Shown piece by piece: positions 1-12,008 of a DNA stretch of 64,000 nucleotides. Origin of the DNA: Escarpia spicata (taxonomy: Eukaryota; Annelida; Polychaeta; Sabellida; Siboglinidae). Location: assembly GCA_963995525.1 (NCBI GenBank), contig OZ023216.1, positions 33,837,774 to 33,901,773 of the forward strand, read 5' to 3'. The translations under genes were made by a program, and so were the position numbers. The first letter of the stretch is position 1, and the number at the start of each line of letters is the position of its first letter. The notes below the pieces were generated by a model. That model saw nothing but the letters and a program-made list of their open reading frames with translations, was not told the origin of the DNA and searched no databases.

Positions 1-107
1 CATTAAATCAGCGAAGGAAGAATCCGAACAGTGGCACTCGTTATTCACGACGCGAGAATTACTTTACAATTCGTCTTCTACTACCAGCAAGAAGATGCAC
101 CCACACT

Positions 108-554
<447 letters not shown>

Positions 555-750
555 ACGTCTATCGTTGGCGCATCAATTACCAAACGACGCTATAATAACA
601 GTTTGGATTGGTTTTCTGAAAACCACAACACGACACTGTCAGCTGTTGAGCAACCTTCTCTCGGTAATGATCCGAGGTTGGTTTGCTGGGAATGTTTGTG
701 AATCTCTCCACCTCCTTCCAATGTAGACGACCAGATTGTAAGCCGGTTAA

Positions 751-771
751 TACACATATAACATATATACT
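751..771. repeat. 21-bp seam sequence, left edge of unit 1
   Basis: The 21 bp starting tacacatataac are identical at 751-771, 14,790-14,810 and 28,829-28,849. At the first two places the sequence continues into the unit body (aatgcagatgg). At the third it continues as an ordinary 57-bp satellite monomer (gaaggttggg). This is the signature of recombination between a satellite monomer and the unit's left edge. Confidence 0.9.
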
Positions 772-3700
772 AATGCAGATGGTAGGTGTGCATGTGCACG
801 CGCAGGCCCTGAACTAGTAGTCCTGTACGCTTCGCTGCACGTGCGCGTGGCACGAGATTTTCCACCTAATCGTCGCATCACGTATCCTAGAGCTGCGTCA
901 TGCTGCGTTGACAAACGTTCATTGTGTCAGAACAAATAACTATGTTGAAATATTCGCGTTTCTTTTGTTGTTCAGTATATTTAACAATATTGTGTATGTA
1001 TGTAGTATATAGCATGTGTCAGTGTTGATTGTACGCCGGGTGAACTAACGATAATTGTATTCCTTTGTTTATGGAGTTCTACGAGAACTTCTTTCCATTA
1101 ATTTTGATTACGGTGTAATCAGCGTTGTGCTCACCACCACGTGTTCGGGAATCCAGTACATTTATTCTCGTGGACTGCCATATTAACAACTTACTTCTGC
1201 CTTTGTTTCGTCCATCCAGTATTATAAACGAAACAGTTGGTGTTCGAATGAACAGTTTGGGCTGGCATTAGCTTGTATAGCGCGTTGATCGGTCCTTAAA
1301 CTAAATACCATGCTTAGCGCGATAAAATAAAAAAGGATCGTAGGTAGACCTGATTACGTTTGTGGACGTTACACATCTAGGCTGTAAACGCTATGGATGA
1401 ACGTTACTTGCTTAGCCATGTAATATATGATACAAAGAAGTTCATATTACGAACCTCTCCTATAATATGCAAGCCTACTGGGCACTTGTAGGGAAGACCG
1501 AGGCAAAGTGTAAATATGGGGCAAAGTGAACAACACTATTTCACGTTCTGAGCACTGGCACCATATAACATGGATGTTAAGCAAACATTAAATCGTGCGA
1601 TTGTAGTTTTACTACAATGCACCATCACGGCAAAACAAAAACTTTCCTATGTGTAATAATCCGGTTATCGTGGAGTAACGCGTACCACATATTAGGCCCT
1701 GCAAGTTTGATGTATGTAGAGAGTTGGGACTGAGGATTGTTAATGTCAGCTTGCTTATCCTCTGTGGCTCTCTACGTCACACATTGAGGCGACACCGTCT
1801 TGAACGTGATCTCATAATCACGATGAATACACAGTCATTACAATGTTGAGTCAGGTTTTTTCCAACAAATACATCTGTTTGAAAGGCGATTTGGTGAAAA
1901 GTGAATAGATGGTTAACCCTACCTTTCTATGCTGTTTTTAAAAAATAAGGCGTTGCCAAATAATCCTATCGCCCAGTTAATCTATCATCACAGTCGTTAA
2001 TTGTATCTGTCGAAGGCACATCTGTTTTCTCATGAACGGACTCTCACGTCTCATTAACATTTTTCTTCTCCAAAATACAACCTCATATCCGGTACAACTG
2101 CAAGCTCGTTCTAGTAATGTTTTAGTAGCTTCTGTGAAATCATCACACACAACGTTAACTCATTTACTTTTGGACCAGACATTAATTCAAGATATTTTCA
2201 AATCTGGAATCCTGACGTGAATTTGCAATACATTTATGGACGTGTTTTTTAGTTGATTCTGTCGAAGTCCATTGCGCTCTTGGATGGCAAGTGATTTGAA
2301 AGTTAATTGTCAGCACGGCAATTGACTTTAGCAAATTATCAGATGTACCGTAAATCACGTCGGCAAACAACGTCGTTGTTATACATACTGCGAATTTACT
2401 TTATTCGCACACTACGTCTATGTATTGCCACACAAAAGAACCAGACTCGCGATAGGCTAAACCAGTTGAGAAAGCAGCTTTAATGTCGGTGATATATGTT
2501 TCCAAACAAATTATGATCTAGTACATAACATAAAATAAGTCGCTCCACCCATAAGCCGATCTAGAGGGCACATGCCTTTTAGAATGGGTCCATGTGACCG
2601 TGCTCCTAGAAAGTTTTAAATGTGCCCCCGCTGAGGTTACAATAAGGTGAAGTTACGGCGACGCGGCGGCGAAAAAAAAATTCGATAGCCCCTCCTTCCT
2701 CCCCATCTTCCGATGTCACAGTCGATCCAATACAGCGGAGAAACTGAAGTTAAGTTGGCGCTATAGCGAAATATTTTCTACACCATTTGGTTCGGCCGCT
2801 AGTGCAGGTTTTTTACCTCCCTAGACTCACTTTCTGGACCCGTCCCTGACACTGCAAATATATTTTTATCAGCGGCAAGAAGACGTTGTCTTAAGGTAAG
2901 CGCCTATCCTATACTGAATTCAAGCTTACTGCGCATCAGTTCCGAAATGTAGTTACGGGGTGCTTTAAAGATAGCACAAACCATATATTTGCCTGGGAAG
3001 GTTTTTTTGTTGTCTGTAGAGATATATCAGAAATTAAAACTTTCTCTACTACCGTTTAGCGAAATGACGTAATTTATTACGGGGTAAAAATTAGGCTACT
3101 CCTCGTAAGTTAAAGTCACGTTTTTATAAGTGTTACCACAATACGGCATTTTATTACAAGTGACAAATGAAATAATCAACCATTTGTATAACCCACAATA
3201 TATATTTTGCCATTTTGGATCAACTTGATTTTAAACAACCTATAAAGTTGAACTTCTTTGTGTTCAGGGTGGGCGCTTTCCTAAATCAGTTGACAGTAAA
3301 ACAAGTAACACCTTTCGTACCCATTAGCAATTAAGGGTGACTGGTTTGAAATATAGGAATGTTGTAAGGTTAAAAAATGTCGTACGCAAGCGTTCAATGC
3401 CAAACCAGAATAATTGTACACTCAAAGTGGCAAACGCGATATCGATGAAAAACAAGGATGACCAGCTAAGGTACACGCGCTGGAATATATGAAGTACATT
3501 ACAGTCGTAGCGATTCTAAACACACAAACTAACCTTTTAATTACGTCCCAAGTGCTCGACACTTCACGTCCAGAGCCTGCCCCTACAACCACGTCCGGTG
3601 CCTGTTCACATGAATAATCTCATGTGTATTATTTTGAGAATATACATATTATGTTTCCTGGAGTCTGTCACACATGGCCGCTCACGTCACGCGTGGCTGG

Positions 3701-4330
3701 TTTCGAGTGCAAACACGCTACGACCAGGAGCATCGTGGGGCAGTCCGACTCGCACATTAACGACCATTAACCATTATTACATTTTACGATGAACGAAAAA
3801 TGTAATATAGATTTAGTTGAAACTTTTTGGCGTGCACTGACTACATGCATTTTAACTCTCTAGATATAGTTTAGGTACAGCTGTACTCATAAATACATAG
3901 ATATACACAGTATTGAATAAACTAAACATTTGTATATAATATATTAAGATAAGCCAATGATAATGTTATATAAGTTAATGGCAACCCAATACAACGACAT
4001 TTGTGTCGTCATAATAGGAATCGCTTACAGTGTTTTCTACTGTTCTGGTAGTATGTTTGTATTAATTAATTTAATTGCTTCATGTGAGTCCCCAGTTTAA
4101 AGTTGGTTGAAGTATATAAAATATAATTATAAAACTGAATGATTAACTTATATTTCAGATAAAATGTGGTGAAAATAAGTTTTGTTCTTGTTCACTGTCA
4201 GTTTCCGTGATTTTGATATAGCTTAAGTCTTCGTTCCTGAGATTGAAATCTTCGTCTTTGATGGTCAATGAGCAGACACCTTGAAATATGTTATGTTTAT
4301 GTTATCATTTGCCCTATATTATTTGCACTT

Positions 4331-4333
<3 letters not shown>
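772..4333. other. AT-rich stretch without recognisable gene (unit 1)
   Basis: No open frame longer than about 65 codons and no recognisable domain, RNA gene or mobile-element protein. The same sequence recurs at 14,811-18,441. A GC-rich spot near 2,655-2,680 and a run of A are the only local features. Confidence 0.7.
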
Positions 4334-4422
<89 letters not shown>

Positions 4423-4428
4423 ACACAC

Positions 4429-4487
<59 letters not shown>
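4334..4487. repeat. (CA)n microsatellite (unit 1)
   Basis: About 150 bp of CA dinucleotides with a CCACACCACACC interruption near 4,420-4,436. The matching tract in unit 2 is uninterrupted and about 17 bp shorter. Poly-His-Thr frames are artefacts. Confidence 0.97.
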
Positions 4488-4488
<1 letters not shown>

Positions 4489-4945
4489 TAAATAGATATG
4501 TATTATTTCAGTCGTTCGATGACACAGTCCGTCGCAGGTTCGTTATTCGGAATGAAGGTTACTTCGGATCAACCGCCAGTGCGAGCGTATTGATCAGCAC
4601 AGACTATAGACGCTGTCAACTCCGCGCACTTGGGCCGTCAGTCGTAACTCACGCTCTGGTGATCTCATTAATAGTAAAATCTGTTTAATTACTGTCAACG
4701 ATCCTTCACATCTTTGATCTTTCATTCAGTGCATGGCCAGCAGTACAGAGGTAAAGTGCTGTCTCAGGACAATGCAATCGCAATAAAAAATGGGAGGGGT
4801 TGGCGGACAAAGCCTCCCAATATTTATATTTTATTAATTTTGTTGACGGGTTAGCGTCAACGATGGAACAGTTAGAGGCTAAAAAAAAATCTCCAACACT
4901 ACCCCACTCGACTCCGCGAATACTCTCCAAAACTGAGTGGGTTGT

Positions 4946-5035
4946 GACTGGGCAGGGTCTGGGCAGAGACTGGATGGGGATTGGGCGGGGACTGAACAGG
5001 GACTGGGCAGGGATTGGGCGGGGATTGAGCAAGGA
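4946..5035. repeat. 12-bp GC-rich minisatellite (unit 1)
   Basis: Degenerate tandem 12-mers of the type gggcggggactg or gggcagggattg, about seven copies. The repeat lies just right of the point (about 4,816) where unit 2 has 27 extra bases. Confidence 0.85.
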
Positions 5036-5600
5036 CTCTCACATTGCGGGTAATCACCGCATAATGTTTTAGAAGTGTGTGTACCTATTGCAACATATAA
5101 CCTATTAAATCATTGCTATCTGATGTACCAGTAACACTGAAAACAGTAAGTCATAACATATCAAAATGACCACTAGTTAAAATATCAGGATTTTATGCGT
5201 GAGGAAATTTATGACACTCAATTTTCGTAACAGACAATTATAATTACAGGCTGCTGTACAACCGAACTAAAGAAGGTATACACGTATACGTCAACAGCAT
5301 TTATGCCATCTCTCACGGAGAAGTAAAAAATACAACCATTAATGTGGCCGAAGCTTGTTTGATGTCGTAATAAAGAAAAAGTGGATACATATAATGAAAG
5401 TTGGTAATGGGCAACTTTTATTGCCAACTGGTATGCAATTCAATCATACCGGAAATATGTAATTCACATATAAAGCATTGCATACATAAACATTTGCTAT
5501 GACTATGCAATGCAAATTTATTTATATATACAATGACAAACAGTAGATAACTATTCTGTGAAGACACTGCTACTCTACACAATGACATTAAAGGAGCAAA

Positions 5601-5885
5601 GTGATATACAAACATATTGTGGGTGCCAAATTTGTGGACAGGGAGTCAGATTGGAGGACAAGAGGCATCAAAGAAGCGATCTGGATTAGAAAAACCAAGG
5701 CCTGCATGAACCGAGACGAAGGACGATACTGGCTTTCACACATCTACGACGATCTCTTGAAGAGCCACCCAGGGCGCAGCCGTGGGGGGCACACACCCGA
5801 GTGACCACATCTACCGTGTCGCCATCTAGCGGTTGTCGTCTAAAGAAGACTGCTGAAAGCAGTCGAAACGTCACGAGAACAGAAG
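5601..5885 (+). pseudogene. Penelope-like element 3' end fragment (unit 1)
   Basis: The frame 5,601-5,804 encodes a short peptide containing DRESDWRTRGIKEAIWIRK, MNRDEGRYWLSHIYDDLL and a stop. This resembles the tail after the GIY-YIG-type endonuclease of Penelope-like retroelements, where an RE..W..RG..EAI.I core precedes NRD.G...L..I.D. It is followed by a 3' segment (to about 5,885) with a ctgaaagcagtcgaaacgtc motif, which I associate with Penelope-like 3' regions. Reverse transcriptase is absent, so this is a 5'-truncated relic. The assignment is from remembered family patterns. Confidence 0.5.
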
Positions 5886-5924
5886 GTAAACCGATTGTGA
5901 AATAAGTAAAAAATATCACTCATT

Positions 5925-5996
5925 AAAACCATGGTATACCATAATAAATATCATGGTGTTTTGGCAGGAGTAAATATCACGTTATACCATGGTTTA
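5925..5996. repeat. Short inverted-repeat element (unit 1)
   Basis: An aaaccatggtata arm at the left and a tataccatggttt arm at the right enclose about 45 bp that itself contains atcatggtg. It could fold as one hairpin. It may be a tiny foldback or MITE-like element. It sits directly after the Penelope-like fragment. Confidence 0.55.
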
Positions 5997-6011
5997 AATA
6001 CTGTTCAATTA

Positions 6012-6100
6012 ATGACATTATTTGAAACGTAATACATACCAGACGGGGTCGGTGACTCCTATAATTAAGATAAAATGTCGCTATCACAGGAGTCACCCCA
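6012..6100. repeat. Dispersed ~85-bp repeat, copy in unit 1
   Basis: The stretch with tatttgaaacgtaata, ccagacggggtcggtga and cacaggagtcacccc is matched at 33,557-33,635 in the unrelated right part of the window. In both places a simple GT-rich repeat follows within 100 bp, but with a different motif (GT/GTGC here, GTGTCCGT there). The source element is unknown. Confidence 0.75.
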
Positions 6101-6160
6101 TTTACGTTAATAGGCCTAATAACATAGGTCGTTTTAATCAACAATAAAATCCATACGTGT

Positions 6161-6360
6161 GTGTGTGTGCGCGCGCGTGTGTGTGTGCGTGTGCATGTGT
6201 GTGTGTGTGTGTGTAAAGTACAAGATGGATGCACCTCTGATGTCGCTCACCAAAAACATCTATAAAATTCATAAAATACTGGGTGACTTGGCCCCCACAA
6301 TGTAAAAACACACGTGTGTTGTAATGTCTCCGCGCATGTGGATATTTGCGTGCGTGTGTG

Positions 6361-6408
<48 letters not shown>

Positions 6409-6420
6409 TGTATGTGTGTG
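6161..6420. repeat. (GT)n and (GTGC)n microsatellites (unit 1)
   Basis: Two tracts, about 6,161-6,214 (GT with GC interruptions) and 6,350-6,420 (GTGC tetramers), are separated by about 135 bp of ordinary sequence. Both are longer than in unit 2 (20 bp difference in total). They generate spurious His/Thr/Ala/Arg frames on the minus strand. Confidence 0.9.
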
Positions 6421-7550
6421 GATATAATGGGTAAGTGTACCACATACTGACATATTGCGCTTGTTTTTGATGCGAATGAAAATAATATGTAGACTATGTT
6501 ATTTGCAGGATAAATGACGTCGGCAATGCATTTACAAAAGCTGTTTCAAAGACGTCGTTTGTCGGTGTTTAATATTAGCAGTGAGTACCACACCACCAAT
6601 GTTTAGCCAACCTCCCACCAAGTGCTAGGACCACAACACGATATTAGGACCAACTTCTCACTAATTGCTAGGATCACACACCATCAATGTAATCTTCACC
6701 AACTTTTCTCGACGGACGAATGCTTTATCTGTTAAATTTCCGTTACATGTATTTTCTGATGGTAGCCTAAATGTATTGCGACAGCAGATATTTTATTTAC
6801 GATATGTTTCCGGAAATGTATACAATAGTTGCGCGGTGGTGTTTCCAGGCGTTGTGGTATAGGCCTAAGCTTGGGCGAGGTGTTGGTTGTGAATTATGTT
6901 GAACTAATCAAGTATGATAACTTGTGATTCCAGCCACGTTTGGCATCATCTTTGGATTTAGTAGATCAGATATGTTTTAGGAACAGATGCGACGATAGAG
7001 TCCAAGTGTAACTTTCAACTGGTTTGCCAATTAACATTCACCAGTCCACGGCACAGTTAGACTTTAGCCTATAATTATCATGCTTTGATACCTAGCCGAG
7101 TTTTGTCAGATCAGTTCCGATTCACTCGATAGGCGACGCTGCGGACTACAAGAATCGGCGAATGTCTCTCTGTCCACAACCTTCACGTTCTGCAGTAACT
7201 GGCGTTGACGTCCAATGTCTGCCAGCTCAAGAGAAGCTACACCACATGCAATGATGATCAGTGTATAAACACAATTGATTGAAAACTCAACATTGCCTCA
7301 CGTAGTTTGTGATGTATCACGCCCGTTGATACCCAGGTGGCAGCACAGTTTGACATTTTCATTCCCGTGCTTTTTTACTTTCATCGAACACGTAGTGCAC
7401 CCAGCTATATCTGCTGTAAACAACGCGAGTAACCCATTTGATGCTGCGGGTCGATTATTCCTGCACTCAATACATTAAAGCAGAACCGATTTTAGATAGG
7501 TAGTAGGTCGACGTGAATTCCAGGAGACGTTGTAATCTCACTGGAATGCC
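6421..7550. other. No recognisable feature (unit 1)
   Basis: Only short open frames without recognisable domains. Repeated at 20,519-21,648 in unit 2. Confidence 0.6.
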
Positions 7551-7551
7551 A

Positions 7552-7790
7552 CTAGGCCCTACGGACGATCTCACGCCACGTGCTGCGATCGTGAGCCGTC
7601 TCTTCCCAAGTTGTTTTATCGAGTTCAGCAGCGTCAATGTGTCTCTTGATACAGTCAACGTATCGTAGACGTAGTCTTCCCACATTCCGTTTAACATGCC
7701 GTAGCTCTCCACATAAGACAACTTTTGTCAATCGCTCGTTGTCCATGCGTACCATAGGCGTCGTGAATTCATCGGTCAAACCTTCGGGCC
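7552..7790 (-). pseudogene. LINE ORF2 C-terminal end, distal part (unit 1)
   Basis: The minus-strand peptide contains MVRMDNERLTKVVLCGEL, then GRLRLRYVDCIKRHIDAAEL and TWEETAHDRSTWREIV. This is the conserved tail downstream of the reverse transcriptase in a widespread class of non-LTR elements (pattern M.DERLPK...YGEL..GKR..GRP.LRFKD..K.DL......WE..A.DR..WR). The stop is at the natural end. It should directly follow the segment found at 9,965-10,175, which lies about 2.2 kb upstream on the same strand, so the two look like halves of one interrupted element. Confidence 0.75.
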
Positions 7791-8154
7791 ACCCGGCATC
7801 CAACCCCCGTCGGGCAGCTGGTCCTGTCCGAGCCGCTTTTTCCCTAAAAACATGAGATAGACTACTAGCAACTACCGCCATTGAAGCACTGCAGGCTGCA
7901 TTCACCGTCAAACGTTTGATTACTGCAGTAACTGGCCCACATCATAGCAAAATAAACAAAAACAATTAACTACAATATATATGTTTTATTGTTTGTTACT
8001 GGACATTTCTGTGTACAGCAAACATCTGCACAGGGTGGTGAGTACATCAAGCAAGTCTGAGTTATATTTATAGTTATACTTCTCTGGTAGCCACCTCATC
8101 TGTGTTACATTACTCCTATTAAAATTGTATTGTATATTATCTGGATGAGGAAAT

Positions 8155-8182
8155 AAATTTACGTACTTACTTACTTTGCGAG
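8155..8182 (+). repeat. Possible retroposon 3' tail (unit 1)
   Basis: AATAAA followed by tttacgtacttacttactt resembles the short tandem tail of a LINE or SINE. No coding part of such an element is recognisable immediately to its left. Confidence 0.35.
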
Positions 8183-8216
8183 CAGATATGTTTTTGAGAA
8201 TTACAAGGCTGAATAA

Positions 8217-8613
8217 TTAATCCGCCACAATGTCCAGATCAATAAAGCCGATGGTGTTCTTGTTCACGGAATGTTGACTTGATGCAAGCAAACCCTGAAA
8301 CGACCTTTCTGTGGGATAGACCGTGGTTGGCAGATACATTAAGGATTCCACTATTCTCGTGTAGAACGACAGGTAATTCGCAATGGTATCTCTTTTCAGC
8401 AACTCTGTGAGGGCGGGGAGAGTGTGCAACAACGCTAGAACAACTGTCGCCTTGTTGTCGAAGATATTGCAGTGTCGATGTCGGGTGGAGTTCTCGAAAC
8501 GCCAGATTTATGGCGATCTTGATCAGAGTAGACTCGCCATGGCCCACCATCGTTATATCCTGTATATCATAGTTACAGTCGATAACAAAAACCACTTGTT
8601 CTGCATCACTCAC
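8217..8613 (-). pseudogene. Unidentified coding-like segment with frame break (unit 1)
   Basis: A minus-strand frame starts MSDAEQVVFVIDCNYDI and runs for about 60 residues with protein-like composition. It appears to continue in another frame as LPALTELLKRDTIANYLSFY, to FIDLDIVAD and a stop. The two frames overlap around 8,430, which suggests one reading frame broken by an indel. The VVFVIDCN start looks like a buried beta-strand. I do not recognise the family. It lies inside the ~2.2-kb segment that separates two LINE fragments. Confidence 0.3.
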
Positions 8614-8741
8614 GACAGTCTCATATTAGGCATTAAATAATGTTTTAAATAATGTTTTCTGAAGACACATGAGGTTTGCTTTAGACGGCCTCGAGCTTTA
8701 ATCGTGGGCCCCGTGTAGTAAGTTGAAAACGCTACCCCTCG

Positions 8742-8890
8742 AAAACATTACGGTAGTGTTTTGAGCGTACTTTCAAAACACTGCTGTGGTGTTTTGAGCG
8801 TACCTTTAAAACACTACGGAAGTGTGTTGAGGATACTTTCAAAACACTATCGTAATGTTTTGAGCATACCCTCAAAACACTAATGTTAAT
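8742..8890. repeat. 33-bp dyad tandem repeat (unit 1)
   Basis: Monomers begin at 8,742, 8,775, 8,808, 8,841 and 8,874, exactly 33 bp apart. Each carries aaaacact...agtgttttgag, so each monomer is itself an imperfect inverted repeat. A related flanking motif (aaaacgctacccctc on the left, aaaacacactacccctac on the right) frames the array. Identical arrangement in unit 2. Confidence 0.9.
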
Positions 8891-9503
8891 TAAAACACAC
8901 TACCCCTACATTTTGTTCCCGATTTCTCCATTTCTGTGTGTTTGTGGCCATCCACAAAGTACGGGCAATCGATGCCATTTTACATGGGGTGGGGTATCTT
9001 GGTAATAAGGGTTACGTAACAATTAAAAACTAGCTATAGAGTCACGTGTTAATTATCCTGTGACATTTGTTTTTCCGCCATTTTAGCTGTCAAGCTTCAC
9101 GATGTCTGACATGTCATACCTGTATAATTATATATAAAAGTATATGTGTAGCACAATGAACATCGGTCTATCATAATAATATGTTGTGCTTACAAGTATT
9201 CACAACTAGAACTGTAATATTCATGAGTTTATTTAATTGAAAATAATTGGTTACGTATTGTACATAATTATAAATAATATAATATATGCATGTCAATAAG
9301 CATTGTTGAAATGGAGCGAGTTTCACACCGGTACTCAAATATGGGTAGACAGTTGTGACTATTGTCAACATCACGTAGTATGATGGCATTCCGGTAAAAT
9401 AGTTCACTTTATCATCACTGACATCTAATCTATGGAGCATACAGACATTTTTACGGAGGCACTCATTGTCTGCTCTCCTGTGGTGCAGTAATGTCACTAG
9501 TCG

Positions 9504-9795
9504 TTAGTTCGGTTTCAGTGGCAATGGCTCAGGAGGAGATTCAAGCACATCCGCGACGGTTTGCTCCGTTTCATACGTGACAGACTCCTTGCCGAGTTTA
9601 CCAAGCTCCAGTAGAGCACTTGCAGCTGTTGCCACATTTTGGTTGTGGGCTTTTTGCCGTTTCAAGTTTTGTCGTTGTTCAAACGTATTCAATGCAGCAA
9701 TTTTCGCCCTTTATGTAGGCGACGAAACATGACGGGATATGCTTGGGACAAAATCTGGCGATAGAGGGTTGTTGCTCTTCTTTCCTGAAAAAATA
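9504..9795 (-). pseudogene. Unidentified exon-like segment with one internal stop (unit 1)
   Basis: On the minus strand a pyrimidine-rich ttttttcag at about 9,786 is followed by one frame reading SPDFVPSISRHVSSPT, a TAA, then RAKIAALNTFEQRQNLKRQK, ALLELGKLGKESVTYE and VADVLESPPEPLPLKPN before a stop at 9,504. The charged, coding-like peptide in the same frame on both sides of the stop suggests a decayed terminal exon. Such linkers occur after DNA-binding domains of transposase-related proteins, but I cannot name it. Confidence 0.35.
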
Positions 9796-9964
9796 TCATA
9801 AAACCTGAGAACGAAATATATTTTCATTCAAAAATTACAGATTCAACTATTAATTTGATAACATTTGCACTATTAAACAATATGACTGCCTGACACTGTG
9901 ACAGGCATCATAAACAATTGTTATGGCTATGCTTATGCTGAGTGCCAGTGACGTCAACGACTTT

Positions 9965-10175
9965 TTAAAGAGCGTGTCCTCAAAGTTCAGGATGCCAGTC
10001 CGTTGCAGTTCTTTGTTGGTCACACGATCCGTCCATCCCAAGGATCTTTCGCAGATAGCGGAGATGGATCTGTGACAGTCTCTGAACATGTCGTCTGTGC
10101 AACGTGTACCTCCCGTAGTTGTATAAGAGACATGACAGGACGACAGCGCGGTACACCTTGCATTTTGCCATGGGC
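9965..10175 (-). pseudogene. LINE ORF2 C-terminal region, proximal part (unit 1)
   Basis: Minus strand: KCKVYRAVVLSCLLYNYGR, then RRHVQRLSQIHLRYLRKILG, and in a shifted frame GWTDRVTNKELQRTGI and FEDTLFKKSL. This is the post-RT region of non-LTR retrotransposons (pattern KVY.AVVL..LLYG...W..Y.RH...L..FH...LR.IL.I.W.D.V.N..VL.R). A frameshift falls at KILG. Similarity stops after KKSL, exactly where the tail at 7,552-7,790 would begin. Confidence 0.78.
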
Positions 10176-10502
10176 TTGATGTTACGTCTACTCCATAATC
10201 ATTCACGTAGTCTACCAAAAGCGGCGGAGGCCGATTGGAACCGAACAGATAGTTTTTTTTGCAACACTGCAATCATTGGCAATAGTGCTGCCTTGGTACT
10301 TAAAAGTGGTAATGACGATCGTACGTTTTGCCGGGGGGCAGGATGGTGAAGGACCTCAGTATTGCGAATGTTAGTGGTAAGTCTAAAAGTACATAAGCGT
10401 CAGCAAACTTGTTCAACAATGAATTGAATCGCTCCATGTAGCGATTCAAATCGTATTCGCACACGAATCGGACAGGAAATTCCCAGGAGTGACGTCATTA
10501 TA

Positions 10503-10734
10503 GAGGGAGGGAGGGAGGGAGGGAGGGAGGGAGGGAGGGAGGGAGGGAGGGAGGGAGGAAGGGAGGAAGTGAGGAAGGGAGGAAGGGAGGAAGGGAGGAA
10601 GGGAGGAAGGGAGGAAGGGAGGAAGGGAGGACGGGAGGAAGGGAGGAAGGGAGGAAGGGAGGAATGGAGGAAGGGAGGAAGGGAGGAAGGGAGGAAGGGA
10701 GGAAGGGAGGAAGGGAGGAAGGGAGGAAGGGAGG
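10503..10734. repeat. (GGGA)n / (GGGAGGAA)n purine tract (unit 1)
   Basis: About 230 bp of purine-only tetramers, first GGGA and then GGGAGGAA. It is 60 bp longer than in unit 2. On the minus strand it abuts the LINE fragment that follows, and the tract expanded from there. Pro-Ser-Leu-Phe frames across it are artefacts. Confidence 0.95.
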
Positions 10735-10902
10735 CGTAATGTGGAGGTGATCTCGGTGTCGTTGTTGCGTTACTAGACCTACACGCGCCGCTGAATTTTG
10801 CATCCGCTGCAATTCCTGTAGCAATCCATCGTTGACGCCAAACAACACCGCATTTCTGTAGTCCAGCTTTGAGGTCACTAGAGGAGAAAAAGGTGTCGAC
10901 AA
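10735..10902 (-). pseudogene. LINE RT thumb-region fragment (unit 1)
   Basis: Minus strand: PLVTSKLDYRNAVLFGV, GLLQELQRMQNSAARV and QQRHRDHL. This matches the LVTS.LDYCNALL.GLP..LL..LQRVQN.AARLV....R.DHI segment of L2/CR1-type LINEs. It ends abruptly at the CCTTCC tract. It is a second, unrelated LINE fragment in the unit. Confidence 0.75.
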
Positions 10903-11784
10903 AGTTGCTTTTACAATAATTTTGAAAATTCATAAAATATACATGTTCCACAACATTCAATATGTTTTAGGCATCTTCTTAAGTTAAATACACAAATGAT
11001 GACTGAAAACAGTGTTTTAAAATATGCGTTACTTTTACAGTTTTTTATTTTATACCTTTATATCCATCATGCAATGGCCATTCTATTTGTCATCGAAACG
11101 AGAGTTTGACAGAAACAAATTCAACATATTTTACTCTAGATGATGGGCAGAACAGATAATTGTTGCACTCCCAGTACAGAATGAAACATGTTGTTACACT
11201 GATGCAATACATTTTAATATTTTTTTCGACAATAATGTTATTATGCTCTTTATAGATCTACATTTTTCAAACAAAAATTAAACTTTATGTTGATAGGAAA
11301 GTACATAACTACCTATGCTATTTTAATATTGTGCATTACTTCATGTGATGTATAATGTTGTATTTATATTGCTTATGGAAATAGCAGCTGGATTTATGGT
11401 GCATACAAAATGGTTTCATTATTGAATGTTTCTCGGCTTCAGTAAGTTTCTGTTATTTAAACATTTAATTAAAACTAAACTTTAAACTGTATAGCCAGAT
11501 GTACTTAGTTAAAAGGTACATGATAGTGCCACGGGTGAGATTTCGTATGTTTTTACATTCCAACAAAAACAAGGCCAATCATTCAATATGTCATCGGCGG
11601 CTTCGTGCGTGGAGAGCTGGTGTTTTTTCTTTTAAATCAATCCGTCTGTCATGAGCTGTTGCTATGTTCATTTTCCGTTTATTCCATATATTTTCCTTCT
11701 TTTCTTTGCTGAATCTGTGACATAAACAACAGCTGGTCCACGTTTCCTTTTGATAATGTTATCTGTCACGACTCATTCGCATGG
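10903..11784. other. AT-rich stretch, nothing recognised (unit 1)
   Basis: No substantial open frame, repeat or element end seen. The homologous stretch in unit 2 is 24,941-25,822. The inverted arm at 31.2-32.7 kb does not extend into this stretch. Confidence 0.6.
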
Positions 11785-11890
11785 CGGTGAGTAGTATGGA
11801 GGCTCTCTGGAGGCTCAAAATTGACCTTTTTGGTGACCTTTAGGCACAAGTCTATGCATAAAAAAAGTTTTGTATTACTCCTAATTACCC

Positions 11891-11973
11891 CTAAACGTTT
11901 TCGGGAACCTACTTATAAAAAAGATCAAAGGCTTTTGTGACACTAAACGTTTTCGGGAACCTACTTATAAAAA
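11891..11973. repeat. 31-bp direct repeat, period 52 (unit 1)
   Basis: The segment ctaaacgttttcgggaacc plus acttataaaaa occurs at 11,891-11,921 and 11,943-11,973. In the inverted arm (32,320-32,560) this region is expanded to three copies together with the neighbouring cctagcgg motif. Confidence 0.85.
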
Positions 11974-12008
11974 ACGTGATGGATTACCCCTCTTTAAGTA
12001 CAATTGAG

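Noticed and set aside
10400..10960. Proline-rich 186-codon frame (PPFLPSSLPPF)
   Set aside because: Translation of the GGGAGGAA tract; only the RT-like part at 10,735-10,902 is meaningful and is listed separately.
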